Part shown: positions 43,557 through 52,993 of the stretch, in pieces
How positions within the stretch are numbered: position 1 is the stretch's first letter
How the letters are laid out: each line of letters opens with the position of its first letter
Origin: Cellvibrio sp. UBA7661
GTDB taxonomy: Bacteria > Pseudomonadota > Gammaproteobacteria > Pseudomonadales > Cellvibrionaceae
Assembly (NCBI GenBank): GCA_002483365.1
Contig: DLHT01000006.1
Coordinates: forward strand, 369,524 to 433,523
Reading direction: 5' to 3'
Length of the DNA stretch: 64,000 bases
Made by a program: the position numbers and the translations under genes
The notes under the pieces: generated by a model
The model's input: the letters and a program-made list of their open reading frames with translations, nothing else
Told to the model about the DNA's origin: nothing
Database searches by the model: none

Positions 43557-44900
43557 ATGAATGACAAAAATTTTAACTCTGCGCTGTTACTGGCCATCCT
43601 ACTCACGCTGGTAGCTGTATTTGCGCAACAATTTTTTCCGCAAAAGCGCTTCACCGTCTGGCCAAACTCACAAATCAATGTCTATTTTTACTCCTCTGTT
43701 CAGGGCAACAGTGCAGGTGATAGTGCGCAAGCAGCGTTTTGGCTCGATAAAGACAAGAGTATCTGGCGCTGCAATTATCCCAGCGTCACCAATGAGGAGT
43801 ATTTCGCCTGCAGTTTCAATGCGCTCTTTGAAAAAACGCTCGATACCGGCATCGATCTCTCCGGCTACACACATTTGAACCTGAAAGTCAGCTACACCGG
43901 CAGTGCACATCGGATGCGGGTTTACGTCCGCAATTTTGATGCAGCCTATTCCAACGTACAGGATTCCAACAGCACAAAATTCAATGCAATTACGCTGCAC
44001 ACCAGCGATCTGCACCAGGAACTGAGCATCGGACTGGATGAATTTATTGTCGCTGATTGGTGGCTGAGCGATTACGACATACCACGCAAGCTCTCGCGCC
44101 CGGACATGCGCAACGCCATGACATTGGGTATCGATTATGTAGAAGGCATGACGCCCGGCAACCACGATATGCAGATTGAAAAAATCGAATTTGTGGGCAA
44201 GTGGATTTCTGCTGAACACTGGTACCTATGCATTCTTTTCTGTTGGATGCTGGGCATTTTTTGCTATGCAATTGTTAAATTAACCCAACTCAAAAAACAG
44301 ACCAAGCACGATGTCAGTATCATTCACCAACTCAGCGATAAAAATGCACGCTTGCAGTTAGAGAAAGACAAATTCCGCCACCTCTCCACTGTGGATGCAC
44401 TGACGCAGACTTACAACCGCTTTGGAATCGATAGCATTATTAATTCGTTGATTAGCCTCCATAAAAATTCGGACAAGCGACAAGCACTGCCCGAATTTGC
44501 ATTAATGCTGCTTGATATAGATCACTTCAAACGGATTAACGACAGACGCGGACACGATGCTGGCGATCGCATCTTGAGAAATATTGCTGCCATCATTAGC
44601 CAGCAAATTAATGAGCAAGATTTTCTGGGGCGCTGGGGTGGTGAAGAATTTATTGTAATCATGCCGGGCACAACCAAAGAGACTGCGTTTATCCTGGCTG
44701 AAAAAATCCGTTTATTGATTAATGAAACCATGTTTGAACAGCACAACCCTTTGTACGTTACCATCAGCATCGGGGTGAGTGAAAAACACGACAACGAAGA
44801 CTTTGCCACCTGTTTCAAACGGGCAGATAACGCGCTCTATGCCGCAAAAGCCCAAGGGCGAAATTGTTGTGTGATGGCGACAGATGATTTGTCAGTTTAA
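43557..44900 (+). CDS. Membrane diguanylate cyclase with periplasmic sensor domain
   Basis: About 447 residues from the ATG at 43557. A membrane helix (FNSALLLAILLTLVAVFAQQFF) leads into a periplasmic domain of about 190 residues, then a second helix (WYLCILFCWMLGIFCYAIVKL), a short coiled coil and a GGDEF domain. The GGDEF domain carries DALTQTYNRFG, LLDIDHFKRINDRRGHDAGD and the active-site RWGGEEF. No RxxD inhibitory site is seen (residues before the site read NEQDFLG), so product feedback is probably absent. The periplasmic part is beta-rich (YTHLNLKVSYTG; MRVYVRNFDAAYSN) and looks like a carbohydrate-binding or jelly-roll sensor, not Cache or PAS; that is an impression. A bidirectional terminator follows. 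Confidence 0.88.
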   Translation: MNDKNFNSALLLAILLTLVAVFAQQFFPQKRFTVWPNSQINVYFYSSVQGNSAGDSAQAAFWLDKDKSIWRCNYPSVTNEEYFACSFNALFEKTLDTGIDLSGYTHLNLKVSYTGSAHRMRVYVRNFDAAYSNVQDSNSTKFNAITLHTSDLHQELSIGLDEFIVADWWLSDYDIPRKLSRPDMRNAMTLGIDYVEGMTPGNHDMQIEKIEFVGKWISAEHWYLCILFCWMLGIFCYAIVKLTQLKKQTKHDVSIIHQLSDKNARLQLEKDKFRHLSTVDALTQTYNRFGIDSIINSLISLHKNSDKRQALPEFALMLLDIDHFKRINDRRGHDAGDRILRNIAAIISQQINEQDFLGRWGGEEFIVIMPGTTKETAFILAEKIRLLINETMFEQHNPLYVTISIGVSEKHDNEDFATCFKRADNALYAAKAQGRNCCVMATDDLSV

Positions 44901-44910
44901 ATTCATGTGC

Positions 44911-44944
44911 AATAAAAAACCCCGCTACTGCGGGGTTTTTTATT
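44911..44944. terminator. Bidirectional rho-independent terminator
   Basis: A perfect 15-bp stem, AATAAAAAACCCCGC (44911-44925) and GCGGGGTTTTTTATT (44930-44944), with loop TACT. It lies between the converging diguanylate cyclase and fadE genes and serves both. Confidence 0.94.
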
Positions 44945-44964
44945 GTCTGGGTTAACGACAGTGT

Positions 44965-47382
44965 TTACAGCTTTTCAAATGCATCCGTTAACAAACAATC
45001 GAAGCGGCGCGCATCGTATTCCACTACCTTAGCAACATCATGCGGCTGGATAATATTTTTTTCCGCCGCATCTTTTGCCAATTCTTCCGTTGTTGCACCG
45101 GAAATTTTTCCGCTGTTTTTGGCTTTAAGAAACGCATGCCACACCGGCCCCAATGACAACAGCAATTGGTAGGTGCTTTCTACACGGCCTGCAGCGTCTT
45201 GTGGATCGTGGCTCACATACAAATATTGCGCGAGCATTTGACGCACCGGATTGTCTTCCATAATCAAATCACCCAACTCACGGATCAAATGATCGTTGGG
45301 TTTATTGACGATATTGCCAAACGGCATAGTCACAAAGCGGATCATTTTTGCGATCCATTTTTGCGGGAAGTTATCGGCAAAATCGCGCAGTGCTTCTTGT
45401 GCGATATACAACGCGCGCGTCAATGCGTATTCCGCATGAGCATCTTCTGCGCGGGTGCGCGGATGCGCGGAGTGGAATTTTAAAATCGCACAGGCGATAA
45501 ATAATTGGCTATGCACATCACCCAAACGCGCAGACAAAAGCTCGCGACGTTTTAAATTACCACCCAAAATACCCAGTGCGATATCCGACATCGATGCCAG
45601 CGCAGCGCTCAATAAATTAATGCGCTGATACCAACGTTTACTGAAGTCATCGGCATTGGCGGGCACGCTGCTTAAACGGCCACCGAGGACTCCGAGCACT
45701 TTGGTGCGCAGCATATTGTTACAAATATGGCCCAAATGACTGATGAATAATTTGTCGAACTTCTTCAAACCTTCCGCTGAATCTTCCAGCTGCATGGCTT
45801 GCATTTCTTCAAACAAAAACGGATGGCAGCGCATTGCGCCCTGACCAAAAATCATCAGTGAGCGGGTCAAAATGTTTGCGCCTTCTACAGTAATCGCCAC
45901 GGGCACCGAGTGATAAGAGGCCACCAAAAAGTTGCGCGGACCTTTTTGAATTGCGCGGCCACCCACAATGTCCATTGAGTGCTCAACTGATTTACGCATC
46001 AATTCAGTTGCATGGTATTTCGCCATCGCGGTCATGACTGACGGCGCACCGGTCTCTAACCCTTTGGTGACCAGCTGGCGCATCGCCTCCAGTGCATAAC
46101 CACTCGCCGCAATTTCAGCAGAAGCTTCTTGCACACCTTCAAATTTACCCACTTCCATATTGAATTGGCGGCGGATGCGTGCGTAGGCACCTACAAGGCG
46201 ATAGTTCATTTCACCGCTGGCAGTAGACAGCGCCGGTAATGAAACACCGCGACCGGCACCCAAACATTCGATCAGCATGCGCCAGCCCTTACCGGCCATG
46301 GCTGCGCCACCGATAATCCAATCCAGCGGGATAAATACATCGGTACCGAAAATCGGCCCGTTCATGAAAGGCGAACCGGGGTTATGGCGCAGGCCGATTT
46401 CCACACCCGGGTGTTTAGCGGGGATCAGCGCACAGGTAATGCCGTATTCTTTTTTGGATGGATCGCCCAGCAAGCCTTCGGGATCAGAGAGCTTGAACGC
46501 CAGACCAACTACAGTGGCCACTGGCGCGAGGGTGATCCAGCGCTTGCTGAAAGTGAGCTTGAGGCCGATGACTTCCTGCCCTTCATGCATGCCTTTACAC
46601 ACAATACCGGTATCGGGAATTGAGCCTGCATCGGAACCCGCTTCAGGGCCAGTCAGGCCAAAACAGGGAATTTCAGTACCATTGGCAAGGCCGGGCAGCC
46701 AGCGTTGACGCTGCTCTTCGGTGCCGTATTTCACCAACAGCTCACCTGGGCCAAGAGAGTTGGGCACCATCGCGGTCACGGCAGCTGTACCGGAACGGCT
46801 GGCAATTTTGCTCATGATGCGGCTTTGCGCATGGGGGCTGAAATCCAGGCCGCCGTATTCTTTGGGGATAATCAGGCCGAAGAATTTTTTATCTTTCAGG
46901 TACTGCCACGCCTCGGGCGGCAGGTCTTTCAGATCGTTCTGGATCTTCCACTCGTCGAGCAACGAACACAGCTCGTTTACCTCGTTATCCAAAAACGACT
47001 GCTCGGCAGCGGTGAGCTGCGGCAGGGCGATTTGTGCGAACTCATCCCAATCAGGTTTACCGCTGAATAATTGCTTTTCCCACCATGTGGTACCGGCTTC
47101 CAGTGCATCGCGCTCGGTCGCACTGATGGGCGGCATGGATTTTTTCAACACACCAAAGACGGGCTTGGTGAGTATCGCGCGGCGAACAGGCGCAACGTTC
47201 AAAATCACCAGTACCAACGCCAAAGGTACTACCAGCCAGGGCGAGAGCATCGCCGGGGTTACAGCCCCCAAGACCAACCAAGCAACAAGGACTATGGACG
47301 AAGCAGCGGCCAGCGCCACTTGGCGGTAAGTCAGCAGCGCAACCAGGACCCATATCGCCACGAGAGAAAGCAGTAACATCAT
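44965..47382 (-). CDS. fadE: Acyl-CoA dehydrogenase FadE
   Basis: 805 residues, the large bacterial FadE form. It catalyses the first dehydrogenation of fatty-acid beta-oxidation. The first about 65 residues are hydrophobic (MMLLLSLVAIWVLVALLTY and further helices), tethering it to the inner membrane. The dehydrogenase core includes GLIIPKEYGGLDFSPHAQS, GLTGPEAGSDAGSIPDTG and AMAKYHATELMRKSVEHSMD. A C-terminal domain of about 250 residues (DUF1974) is present. It is monocistronic, with a terminator downstream. No FadR-type operator was recognised in the 155-bp gap upstream. Confidence 0.94.
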   Translation of the reverse strand: MMLLLSLVAIWVLVALLTYRQVALAAASSIVLVAWLVLGAVTPAMLSPWLVVPLALVLVILNVAPVRRAILTKPVFGVLKKSMPPISATERDALEAGTTWWEKQLFSGKPDWDEFAQIALPQLTAAEQSFLDNEVNELCSLLDEWKIQNDLKDLPPEAWQYLKDKKFFGLIIPKEYGGLDFSPHAQSRIMSKIASRSGTAAVTAMVPNSLGPGELLVKYGTEEQRQRWLPGLANGTEIPCFGLTGPEAGSDAGSIPDTGIVCKGMHEGQEVIGLKLTFSKRWITLAPVATVVGLAFKLSDPEGLLGDPSKKEYGITCALIPAKHPGVEIGLRHNPGSPFMNGPIFGTDVFIPLDWIIGGAAMAGKGWRMLIECLGAGRGVSLPALSTASGEMNYRLVGAYARIRRQFNMEVGKFEGVQEASAEIAASGYALEAMRQLVTKGLETGAPSVMTAMAKYHATELMRKSVEHSMDIVGGRAIQKGPRNFLVASYHSVPVAITVEGANILTRSLMIFGQGAMRCHPFLFEEMQAMQLEDSAEGLKKFDKLFISHLGHICNNMLRTKVLGVLGGRLSSVPANADDFSKRWYQRINLLSAALASMSDIALGILGGNLKRRELLSARLGDVHSQLFIACAILKFHSAHPRTRAEDAHAEYALTRALYIAQEALRDFADNFPQKWIAKMIRFVTMPFGNIVNKPNDHLIRELGDLIMEDNPVRQMLAQYLYVSHDPQDAAGRVESTYQLLLSLGPVWHAFLKAKNSGKISGATTEELAKDAAEKNIIQPHDVAKVVEYDARRFDCLLTDAFEKL

Positions 47383-47538
47383 GTTGTAGACCTCTGAAAG
47401 GTTTTTGTTGTGTGAGTTTCCGTTGAGAACTCTATCCTTAACCTTAGCTCAAGACAGTTAAGTTGGTGGGATTTCCTGTGTCGGTTTGGTTCCAAACGCA
47501 GGATGATGCACCAAAAAGCATCACCGGTATCCAACACC

Positions 47539-48582
47539 TTATGTCGATAACCGATACGCGAGCAGCGTCTGCTCCAGATCATCGGCTGCCAGTGGCTGGT
47601 TGTCGATCAATTCAATGCGGCTATCCAGTAGCTCCGGCTCGCCATCCATCATCAAGGGTTTGACGCTGAGCACGCCGTCTTCCGCATTGAACATATAGAT
47701 ACCCTGATCAGTATTCATCACCGCTTTGGCGCGCACCACCGGTAAACCGGTCATCCAGCCAAAGAGTTGATTGAAGTCAAACTGGATGGCGGGCTGGAAC
47801 ATCCAACCGCAGGAGTAATAACCCTGCCCGCTGTTTTCGCGGCGTAAAAAATCCTGGCCTTGCGGCAAACTAATCGCTGCATTGTAGAGCTCGCGTTGTG
47901 GGCTGAGGCGATTTGGCTTGGCAGCGGCATGCAACCCGGGGTGAACCAGTGCATGGGCCTTGCGTGAATAATCCAGCCACGCCAACTGCAACGCGCCCTG
48001 CTCTACCGCAAATGCCGCTTGTTTGGGGGGAGTAAAACCAGCCACAAGATCGTCGAAATTGGCGCGATCATGTGGCGAACAAAGGTCGATCTTGTTGGCG
48101 ATCAACACGTCGGCCACCGCAATTTGATCCTTGAAGGTGGCGTTGCCGGTGTAGCGGCTATCGGCCAATTTGCGCGGATCGACCAACGTAATGGTCGCGC
48201 GCAAATCCAGCACCGTATCGTAATACTCACCAGTCAACGTATTGATGATTTCTTCCGGGTGCCCCAAACCGGTTGGCTCGATAATAATGCGGTCGGGCTT
48301 GGTTCTTGCGATCAGCATGTTGAGCGCCATTTTCATCGGCAGCCCCGCCACACAGCAAATGCATCCCCCCGGTACTTCGCGGATATGGGCATTGGTATCT
48401 TTGAGTAGCGCACCATCGATACCAATTTCACCAAACTCATTGACCAGTACCGACCAGACTTCATGTGCAGGCTTGTGTTTGAGCAGATGCGTAATGGCCG
48501 TGGTTTTTCCCACACCCAAAAAGCCGGTAATGATGTTGGCGGGAATTAATTTTTTCGCTGCAGGGGTTTCAGTCATCGTCAT
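47539..48582 (-). CDS. CobW/COG0523-family GTPase (metallochaperone)
   Basis: About 347 residues from the ATG at 48582 (another two codons later); the in-frame extension upstream to 48684 is Cys/His-rich but lacks support. The G3E GTPase has P-loop ITGFLGVGKTTAI, the metal-binding GGCICC (CxCC), the Glu/Thr motif IIIEPTGLGHPEEI and NKxD as ANKIDL. A C-terminal CobW_C domain (about 250-340) is present. The family delivers Zn, Co or other metals to client proteins. Neither a client gene nor a Zur-like box is visible here, so the metal is unknown. Confidence 0.87.
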   Translation of the reverse strand: MTMTETPAAKKLIPANIITGFLGVGKTTAITHLLKHKPAHEVWSVLVNEFGEIGIDGALLKDTNAHIREVPGGCICCVAGLPMKMALNMLIARTKPDRIIIEPTGLGHPEEIINTLTGEYYDTVLDLRATITLVDPRKLADSRYTGNATFKDQIAVADVLIANKIDLCSPHDRANFDDLVAGFTPPKQAAFAVEQGALQLAWLDYSRKAHALVHPGLHAAAKPNRLSPQRELYNAAISLPQGQDFLRRENSGQGYYSCGWMFQPAIQFDFNQLFGWMTGLPVVRAKAVMNTDQGIYMFNAEDGVLSVKPLMMDGEPELLDSRIELIDNQPLAADDLEQTLLAYRLST

Positions 48583-48765
48583 TATCGTCAAGGTTCGTAA
48601 AAAGCATTCTGGGGGATGGCGGTGTAAGGCATAGTGCTCTGCAGCTATTTTACACAGACACTTCCTGTGCGTTGCGACAAACACGCCCGCACAACGACCT
48701 GAAGGTTGCTTGCATTCAAACGCTACGCCCCCATAGATGAAACAGTTTTGTATATCACTTATCTA

Positions 48766-48821
48766 ATTTACGGATTTACGGATTTACGGATTTACGGATT
48801 TACGGATTTACGGATTTACGG
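48766..48821. repeat. Seven perfect tandem copies of an 8-bp repeat (ATTTACGG)
   Basis: 56 bp of uninterrupted ATTTACGG units, followed by imperfect remnants (ATATTTCTGACGG). It lies 45 bp upstream of the YebE-like ATG, where promoter elements would be expected. Copy number change by strand slippage would alter promoter spacing in 8-bp steps. It is too short and spacer-free to be a CRISPR array. Confidence 0.95.
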
Positions 48822-48866
48822 ATATTTCTGACGGATCTTTTAAATGATCTCTATTGAGGACAACAC

Positions 48867-49619
48867 ATGAACACCACCAATCTGCTTAATCAACTGCTCA
48901 AAGCAGGAACTGACATGCTGCAAAACAAAGGCGGCGCGCAACAATCCAACGGCGGCTGGCCACAATCTTCCAACGCACAAACCTCAAACTCACAACCGGC
49001 AGGTGACAGTTCACCATTGGGCAGCTTGGCGGGTTTGTTGTCCGGCAAAGGCGGGGCGGCGCTCGCGGGTGGCGCATTGGGCTTGTTACTGGGCAGCAAA
49101 AAAGGCCGCAAAATGGGCGGCACATTACTCACTTACGGTGGTTTGGCTGCACTCGGCGCTATCGCTTACAAAGCCTATGGCAACTGGCAAGCGCAACAAC
49201 AGGCATCCACCGCCGCAGGTCCACAAACCATTGATCGCATCCCGCCAGCGCAAGCCGAGCAACACAGCCGCGCGATTTTGATTGCACTGATTGCCGCCGC
49301 CAAAGCCGATGGCCACGTGGATGACCGCGAGCGCCAGTTGATCGATGGTGAAATTGGCAAACTCACGCAAGACCCAAGCCTGCTCACCTGGGTGGATCAG
49401 GAACTGAAAAAACCGCTCGACCCAGCGGCCATTGCCAGTGCGGCAACCACACCGGAAATAGCGACCGAAATGTATCTGGCCAGTGTGTTGATTATCGATG
49501 AAGAAAATTTTATGGAGCGCGCGTATTTACAAGAATTGGCCAAACAACTGCGGCTTGAGCCAGGGCTGCAAACCGAGATCACCAATCAGGCCAAGCAAGC
49601 ATTGCAACTCTGCAATTAA
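48867..49619 (+). CDS. yebE: YebE/DUF533 protein with TerB-like domain
   Basis: 250 residues, ATG preceded by GAGGA seven bases upstream. The N-terminal half is low-complexity, rich in Gln, Asn, Gly and Ser (about 1-60), then a Gly/Ala-rich hydrophobic stretch (about 55-100: GLLSGKGGAALAGGALGLLLG), possibly a membrane anchor. The C-terminal half (about 130-250) is an all-alpha TerB-like domain (ILIALIAAAKADGHVDDRE, then YLASVLIIDEENFMERAYLQEL) with the acidic motifs of that fold. The family includes E. coli YebE, an inner-membrane protein of unclear function linked to envelope stress; tellurite resistance is only a naming association. It is followed by its own terminator. Confidence 0.85.
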   Translation: MNTTNLLNQLLKAGTDMLQNKGGAQQSNGGWPQSSNAQTSNSQPAGDSSPLGSLAGLLSGKGGAALAGGALGLLLGSKKGRKMGGTLLTYGGLAALGAIAYKAYGNWQAQQQASTAAGPQTIDRIPPAQAEQHSRAILIALIAAAKADGHVDDRERQLIDGEIGKLTQDPSLLTWVDQELKKPLDPAAIASAATTPEIATEMYLASVLIIDEENFMERAYLQELAKQLRLEPGLQTEITNQAKQALQLCN

Positions 49620-49640
49620 TTAACACACAGGTTTATCACC

Positions 49641-49673
49641 AAAGCGGCAATTGTTCATCGCAATTGCCGCTTT
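49641..49673 (+). terminator. Rho-independent terminator of the YebE-like gene
   Basis: Stem AAAGCGGCAATTG (49641-49653) with CAATTGCCGCTTT (49661-49673), loop TTCATCG, then four more T residues. It lies 21 bp after the stop codon. Confidence 0.92.
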
Positions 49674-49769
49674 TTTTCGCACAGAATTTTCCAAATCCCA
49701 TAGAATAGCGCCATCGATCTATAACAAAAAAATTATCAACCCGATAACAAGAATATTCAGGTATTTTCT

Positions 49770-51284
49770 ATGGCGCATTCACCCATTCAACAGTTAGTGA
49801 TTGTCGGTGGCGGTACTGCAGGCTGGATGGCTGCAGCCAGTTTTTCCCGCCATCTTGCTCACAAAAATATCCGCATCACATTAATTGAATCAACCGTCAT
49901 AGGCACTGTAGGTGTCGGTGAAGCGACCATTCCCAGCATCGTAGCCTTTAATAACAGTATTGGTTTGGATGAACTGGAGTTCATTCGTGCAACGCGCGCC
50001 AGTTTTAAACTCGGCATCCAATTTGAAGATTGGCGCAAACAAGGTGAACAATTTTTTCACCCCTTTGCGGATTACGGTATTAATTTTAACGGCGTGGAAT
50101 TCCAGCATTATTTTTATCGCCACAAAAAAAATAACCCGCAGGAAAATTTGCACGATTATTCCATTGCCTGCCAGCTGGCAAAACACAATCATTTTGCCCA
50201 GCCATTGGAAAACCCCAATAATCCTTTGGCCGACTTTTCCTACGCTTATCACTTTGATGCCACACTCTATGCCAAGGTTTTGCGCGAGCTGGCGCTTAGC
50301 CGCGGCGTGATTCACATAGACGAAAAAGTGGCCAGTGTTAACCTGCGCGAGAGCGATGGTTTTATTGAGTCATTATTATTGGAAAATGGCGAAACCCTTC
50401 ACGGTGATTTATTTATTGATTGCACCGGCTTTAAAGGGTTATTGATCGAAGAAACACTCAAGACCGGTTACGAAGATTGGAGCCAATGGCTGCTGTGTGA
50501 TTCTGCGGTTGCAGTGCAATGCAAAAATACCAAAGAGCCAACACCTTACACCCGTGTAAGCGCATTGGATGCCGGTTGGATGTGGCAAATTCCACTACAA
50601 CACCGCATGGGTAATGGTTATGTATTTAGCAGCCGCTTTTTAACCAGAGAAAAAGCCACCGAAACATTACTGGCAAACATCAGCGCAAACCCCATTACTA
50701 CACCAAAACCTTTTTCATTCCAGGCCGGGCGACGTAAAAAAATATGGAATAAAAATTGTTTTGCCCTGGGTTTAGCATCAGGATTTTTGGAACCACTGGA
50801 AAGTACCAGTATTTCATTAATCCAAACCGGCATTACTCATCTGCTGACCTTTTTCCCGGACACTTCGCTTGACCAGAGCATGATCGACGAAGTCAACCGT
50901 CGCCATCAGCATGAAATGGAACGCATCCGCGATTTTATTATTCTGCATTACAAACTAACCCAGCGTACCGACACAGAATTCTGGCGCTACTGCCAAGCCA
51001 TGGAAATTCCCGACAGCCTGCAACACAAAATTGAGCTATTTAAAAGTTGCGGCCATATTTTGCAACACGAACCGGAAGCGTTTGAAAAATCCAGCTGGCT
51101 CAGTATTTATCACGGATTTGGTGTAACGCCGGCGCGCACGGATAACCGTATAGATCACCTCAAGGATGCCGACATAGGCGCGCAATTGGAAAAAATAAAA
51201 CAGTCACTCGCACACGCCGGAAAAAATGCGATGGCTCACCACGAATTTATCCGCAAACACTGCGCAGCGCCGGATTTTGATTAA
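49770..51284 (+). CDS. Flavin-dependent tryptophan halogenase homologue A
   Basis: 504 residues, monocistronic. The FAD-binding GGGTAGWMAAASF (GxGxxG) is at the N-terminus. The presumed catalytic lysine lies in SFKLGIQFEDWRK and the WxWxIP halogenase motif is GWMWQIPLQHR. GFLEPLESTSISLIQTGI near residue 345 is also conserved. Homologues of this branch sit with TonB-dependent receptors in Xanthomonas, Caulobacter and Cellvibrio. Some characterised members brominate indole-like substrates in vitro, but the natural substrate is unknown. It is upstream of, and on the strand opposite to, two paralogues. It would need reduced flavin from a separate reductase not seen in the window. Confidence 0.87.
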   Translation: MAHSPIQQLVIVGGGTAGWMAAASFSRHLAHKNIRITLIESTVIGTVGVGEATIPSIVAFNNSIGLDELEFIRATRASFKLGIQFEDWRKQGEQFFHPFADYGINFNGVEFQHYFYRHKKNNPQENLHDYSIACQLAKHNHFAQPLENPNNPLADFSYAYHFDATLYAKVLRELALSRGVIHIDEKVASVNLRESDGFIESLLLENGETLHGDLFIDCTGFKGLLIEETLKTGYEDWSQWLLCDSAVAVQCKNTKEPTPYTRVSALDAGWMWQIPLQHRMGNGYVFSSRFLTREKATETLLANISANPITTPKPFSFQAGRRKKIWNKNCFALGLASGFLEPLESTSISLIQTGITHLLTFFPDTSLDQSMIDEVNRRHQHEMERIRDFIILHYKLTQRTDTEFWRYCQAMEIPDSLQHKIELFKSCGHILQHEPEAFEKSSWLSIYHGFGVTPARTDNRIDHLKDADIGAQLEKIKQSLAHAGKNAMAHHEFIRKHCAAPDFD

Positions 51285-51293
51285 TTTGATTTG

Positions 51294-51447
51294 AAACCTA
51301 TGGATTCCCGCAAGCGGGAATGACACATCGTGAGCGGATTCCCACAGGAGGAATGACGAGCTGCTGAACACATGAGCTGCTGTACCTGGGAGTGACGACT
51401 AACGCGATATCACTGGGAATCGTCATCCCTGCTTGCGGGGATCCATG
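51294..51447. repeat. Cluster of REP-like palindromic units, copy 4
   Basis: Four units in 154 bp between converging halogenase genes. 51294-51324 is almost identical to copy 1. 51334-51358 and a fragment near 51385-51398 are decayed units in the same orientation. 51420-51447 is an inverted unit (CGTCATCCCTGC..GCGGGGATCCATGG). Successive inverted and decayed units suggest local amplification of an extragenic repeat. As a GC-rich hairpin array it may also stop converging transcripts. Confidence 0.85.
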
Positions 51448-51451
51448 GCTT

Positions 51452-52984
51452 TTATTTTTTACTCGCGCAATGCTGTTGAATAAAATCACCATGCGCAGGC
51501 AAGCGCATAACCGTGTCATAAATTGCCTGTTTGCCTTGCATCAGCGAGCGTGCCAATTTTTCACCATCGAGCGCATCCACCAGTGGATGATACCCTTGCG
51601 GCCGAATGTGCATTCCCTCAAGAATGGACAGCCAACTATCAACGCCAAATAAATTTTCACTGTTCCGCTCTAACTGGCCACGCAAGCGAAAGCGATTTAT
51701 TTTGTCGCGCAAGGTGTCTGGCACTGGCATGTTCTGGCACCAGCGCCAAAACGCGGTGTCATCGCGCTGGCTGGTGCAATAGTGCAGGATAATAAAATCG
51801 CGCACTTCCATGTAATCCTGATCGATCTGTGCATTGCATTCCTGTTCCAGCGCTGCGGAAAAATCGCGCTCAGGATAATTGCGAATAAAATGCACCAGCG
51901 TGCGATAAACCAAATGAATCGCCGTAGATTCCAGCGGCTCCAAAAAACCCGATGCCAAACCCAGCGCCAAACAGTTGTTGTGCCAAATTTTTTTGCGCTT
52001 GCCGGTCACAAATGGAATGATGCGCGGCTCATTGACTAACCGCCCTTCAACGGCATTCAACAATGTTTGGGTTGCCTCGTCATCGGAACAGTAATCACTG
52101 GCAAATACATAGCCGTTACCGGTGCGATGCTGCAATGGAATTTTCCAGGTCCAGCCCGCAGCGCGCGCGGTGGCTATAGTGAACGGAGCGGGCTCATGAA
52201 TGTTTTCAGTCTGCACCGCAACCGCGCGATTACACGGCAAATATTCTGACCAATCCTCGTAACCGACGTGCAGGTTTTCTTCAATCAATAACCCTTTAAA
52301 ACCTGAACAATCAATAAAAAAATCTGCACTGATGCGCTCATCATTGGTCAAGGTGATTGAATCAATAAATCCACGCGCATCAAGTTGCACGGCGTTAACA
52401 GTAGCTTCAACCCGCACTACACCTTTGGCTATAGACAGTTCGCGCAAATAGCGCGCGGCCAATACGGCATCCAAATGCAAGGCATAACCGTAAGTTTCCA
52501 AAGGTGTATTCTTAAGCTGTGCTTCCACCATAAAGCGCTGCTGTTCGGCCATAATCGCCGAGGGCGAATGATCCATTAAGCGCGTTACATCACCGGAGTA
52601 ACCGTTATTACTTTGCGCGAGTGTTTTTAACCACAGTTGATAGAAATCATGGCCATCAAGGCTGCGGCCTATTTTTCCGAAAGGATGCAAAAAGTTGTGG
52701 CCTTTTTGATACCAATCATCAAAGCGGATGCCTAATTTAAACGTGCCAGCGGTTGCCTCAATAAATTCTTTTGGATTTATTTTTGCGCTGGAAAGAAATG
52801 CCATAAACGAAGGAACCGTCGCCTCACCGACTCCGATAGTGGCAATATCCGGCGATTCCACCAAGGTGATTTTTGTCTCTGTGCCTTGATGGATATTGGA
52901 GAGCAATGCGGCAGCCATCCAACCGGCCGTACCACCGCCAACAATACAAATGCTGCGAATCGGGTTTGGAGTTACTTGCATCAT
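51452..52984 (-). CDS. Flavin-dependent tryptophan halogenase homologue B
   Basis: 510 residues. FAD motif GGGTAGWMAAALLSN, lysine region TFKLGIRFDDWYQKGHNF, halogenase motif GWTWKIPLQHRTGNG, and the conserved GFLEPLESTAIHLVYRTL. It starts 9 bp after halogenase C, so B and C are probably cotranscribed. B shares the overall architecture of A and C but differs at many positions in the middle third, so the three may differ in substrate. It is a cytoplasmic protein with no signal peptide. Confidence 0.87.
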   Translation of the reverse strand: MMQVTPNPIRSICIVGGGTAGWMAAALLSNIHQGTETKITLVESPDIATIGVGEATVPSFMAFLSSAKINPKEFIEATAGTFKLGIRFDDWYQKGHNFLHPFGKIGRSLDGHDFYQLWLKTLAQSNNGYSGDVTRLMDHSPSAIMAEQQRFMVEAQLKNTPLETYGYALHLDAVLAARYLRELSIAKGVVRVEATVNAVQLDARGFIDSITLTNDERISADFFIDCSGFKGLLIEENLHVGYEDWSEYLPCNRAVAVQTENIHEPAPFTIATARAAGWTWKIPLQHRTGNGYVFASDYCSDDEATQTLLNAVEGRLVNEPRIIPFVTGKRKKIWHNNCLALGLASGFLEPLESTAIHLVYRTLVHFIRNYPERDFSAALEQECNAQIDQDYMEVRDFIILHYCTSQRDDTAFWRWCQNMPVPDTLRDKINRFRLRGQLERNSENLFGVDSWLSILEGMHIRPQGYHPLVDALDGEKLARSLMQGKQAIYDTVMRLPAHGDFIQQHCASKK

Positions 52985-52993
52985 TTATTTATC

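Noticed and set aside
45166..47376. Open plus-strand frames across fadE (up to 202 codons)
   Set aside because: Shadows of the large minus-strand gene; no domain or translation signal supports them.
48766..48821. Possible CRISPR-like array
   Set aside because: The units are 8 bp with no spacers and no cas genes are near; it is a simple tandem repeat.
48867..49619. Tellurite resistance determinant
   Set aside because: Only the TerB-like fold is shared; none of the other ter genes is present, so resistance cannot be inferred.
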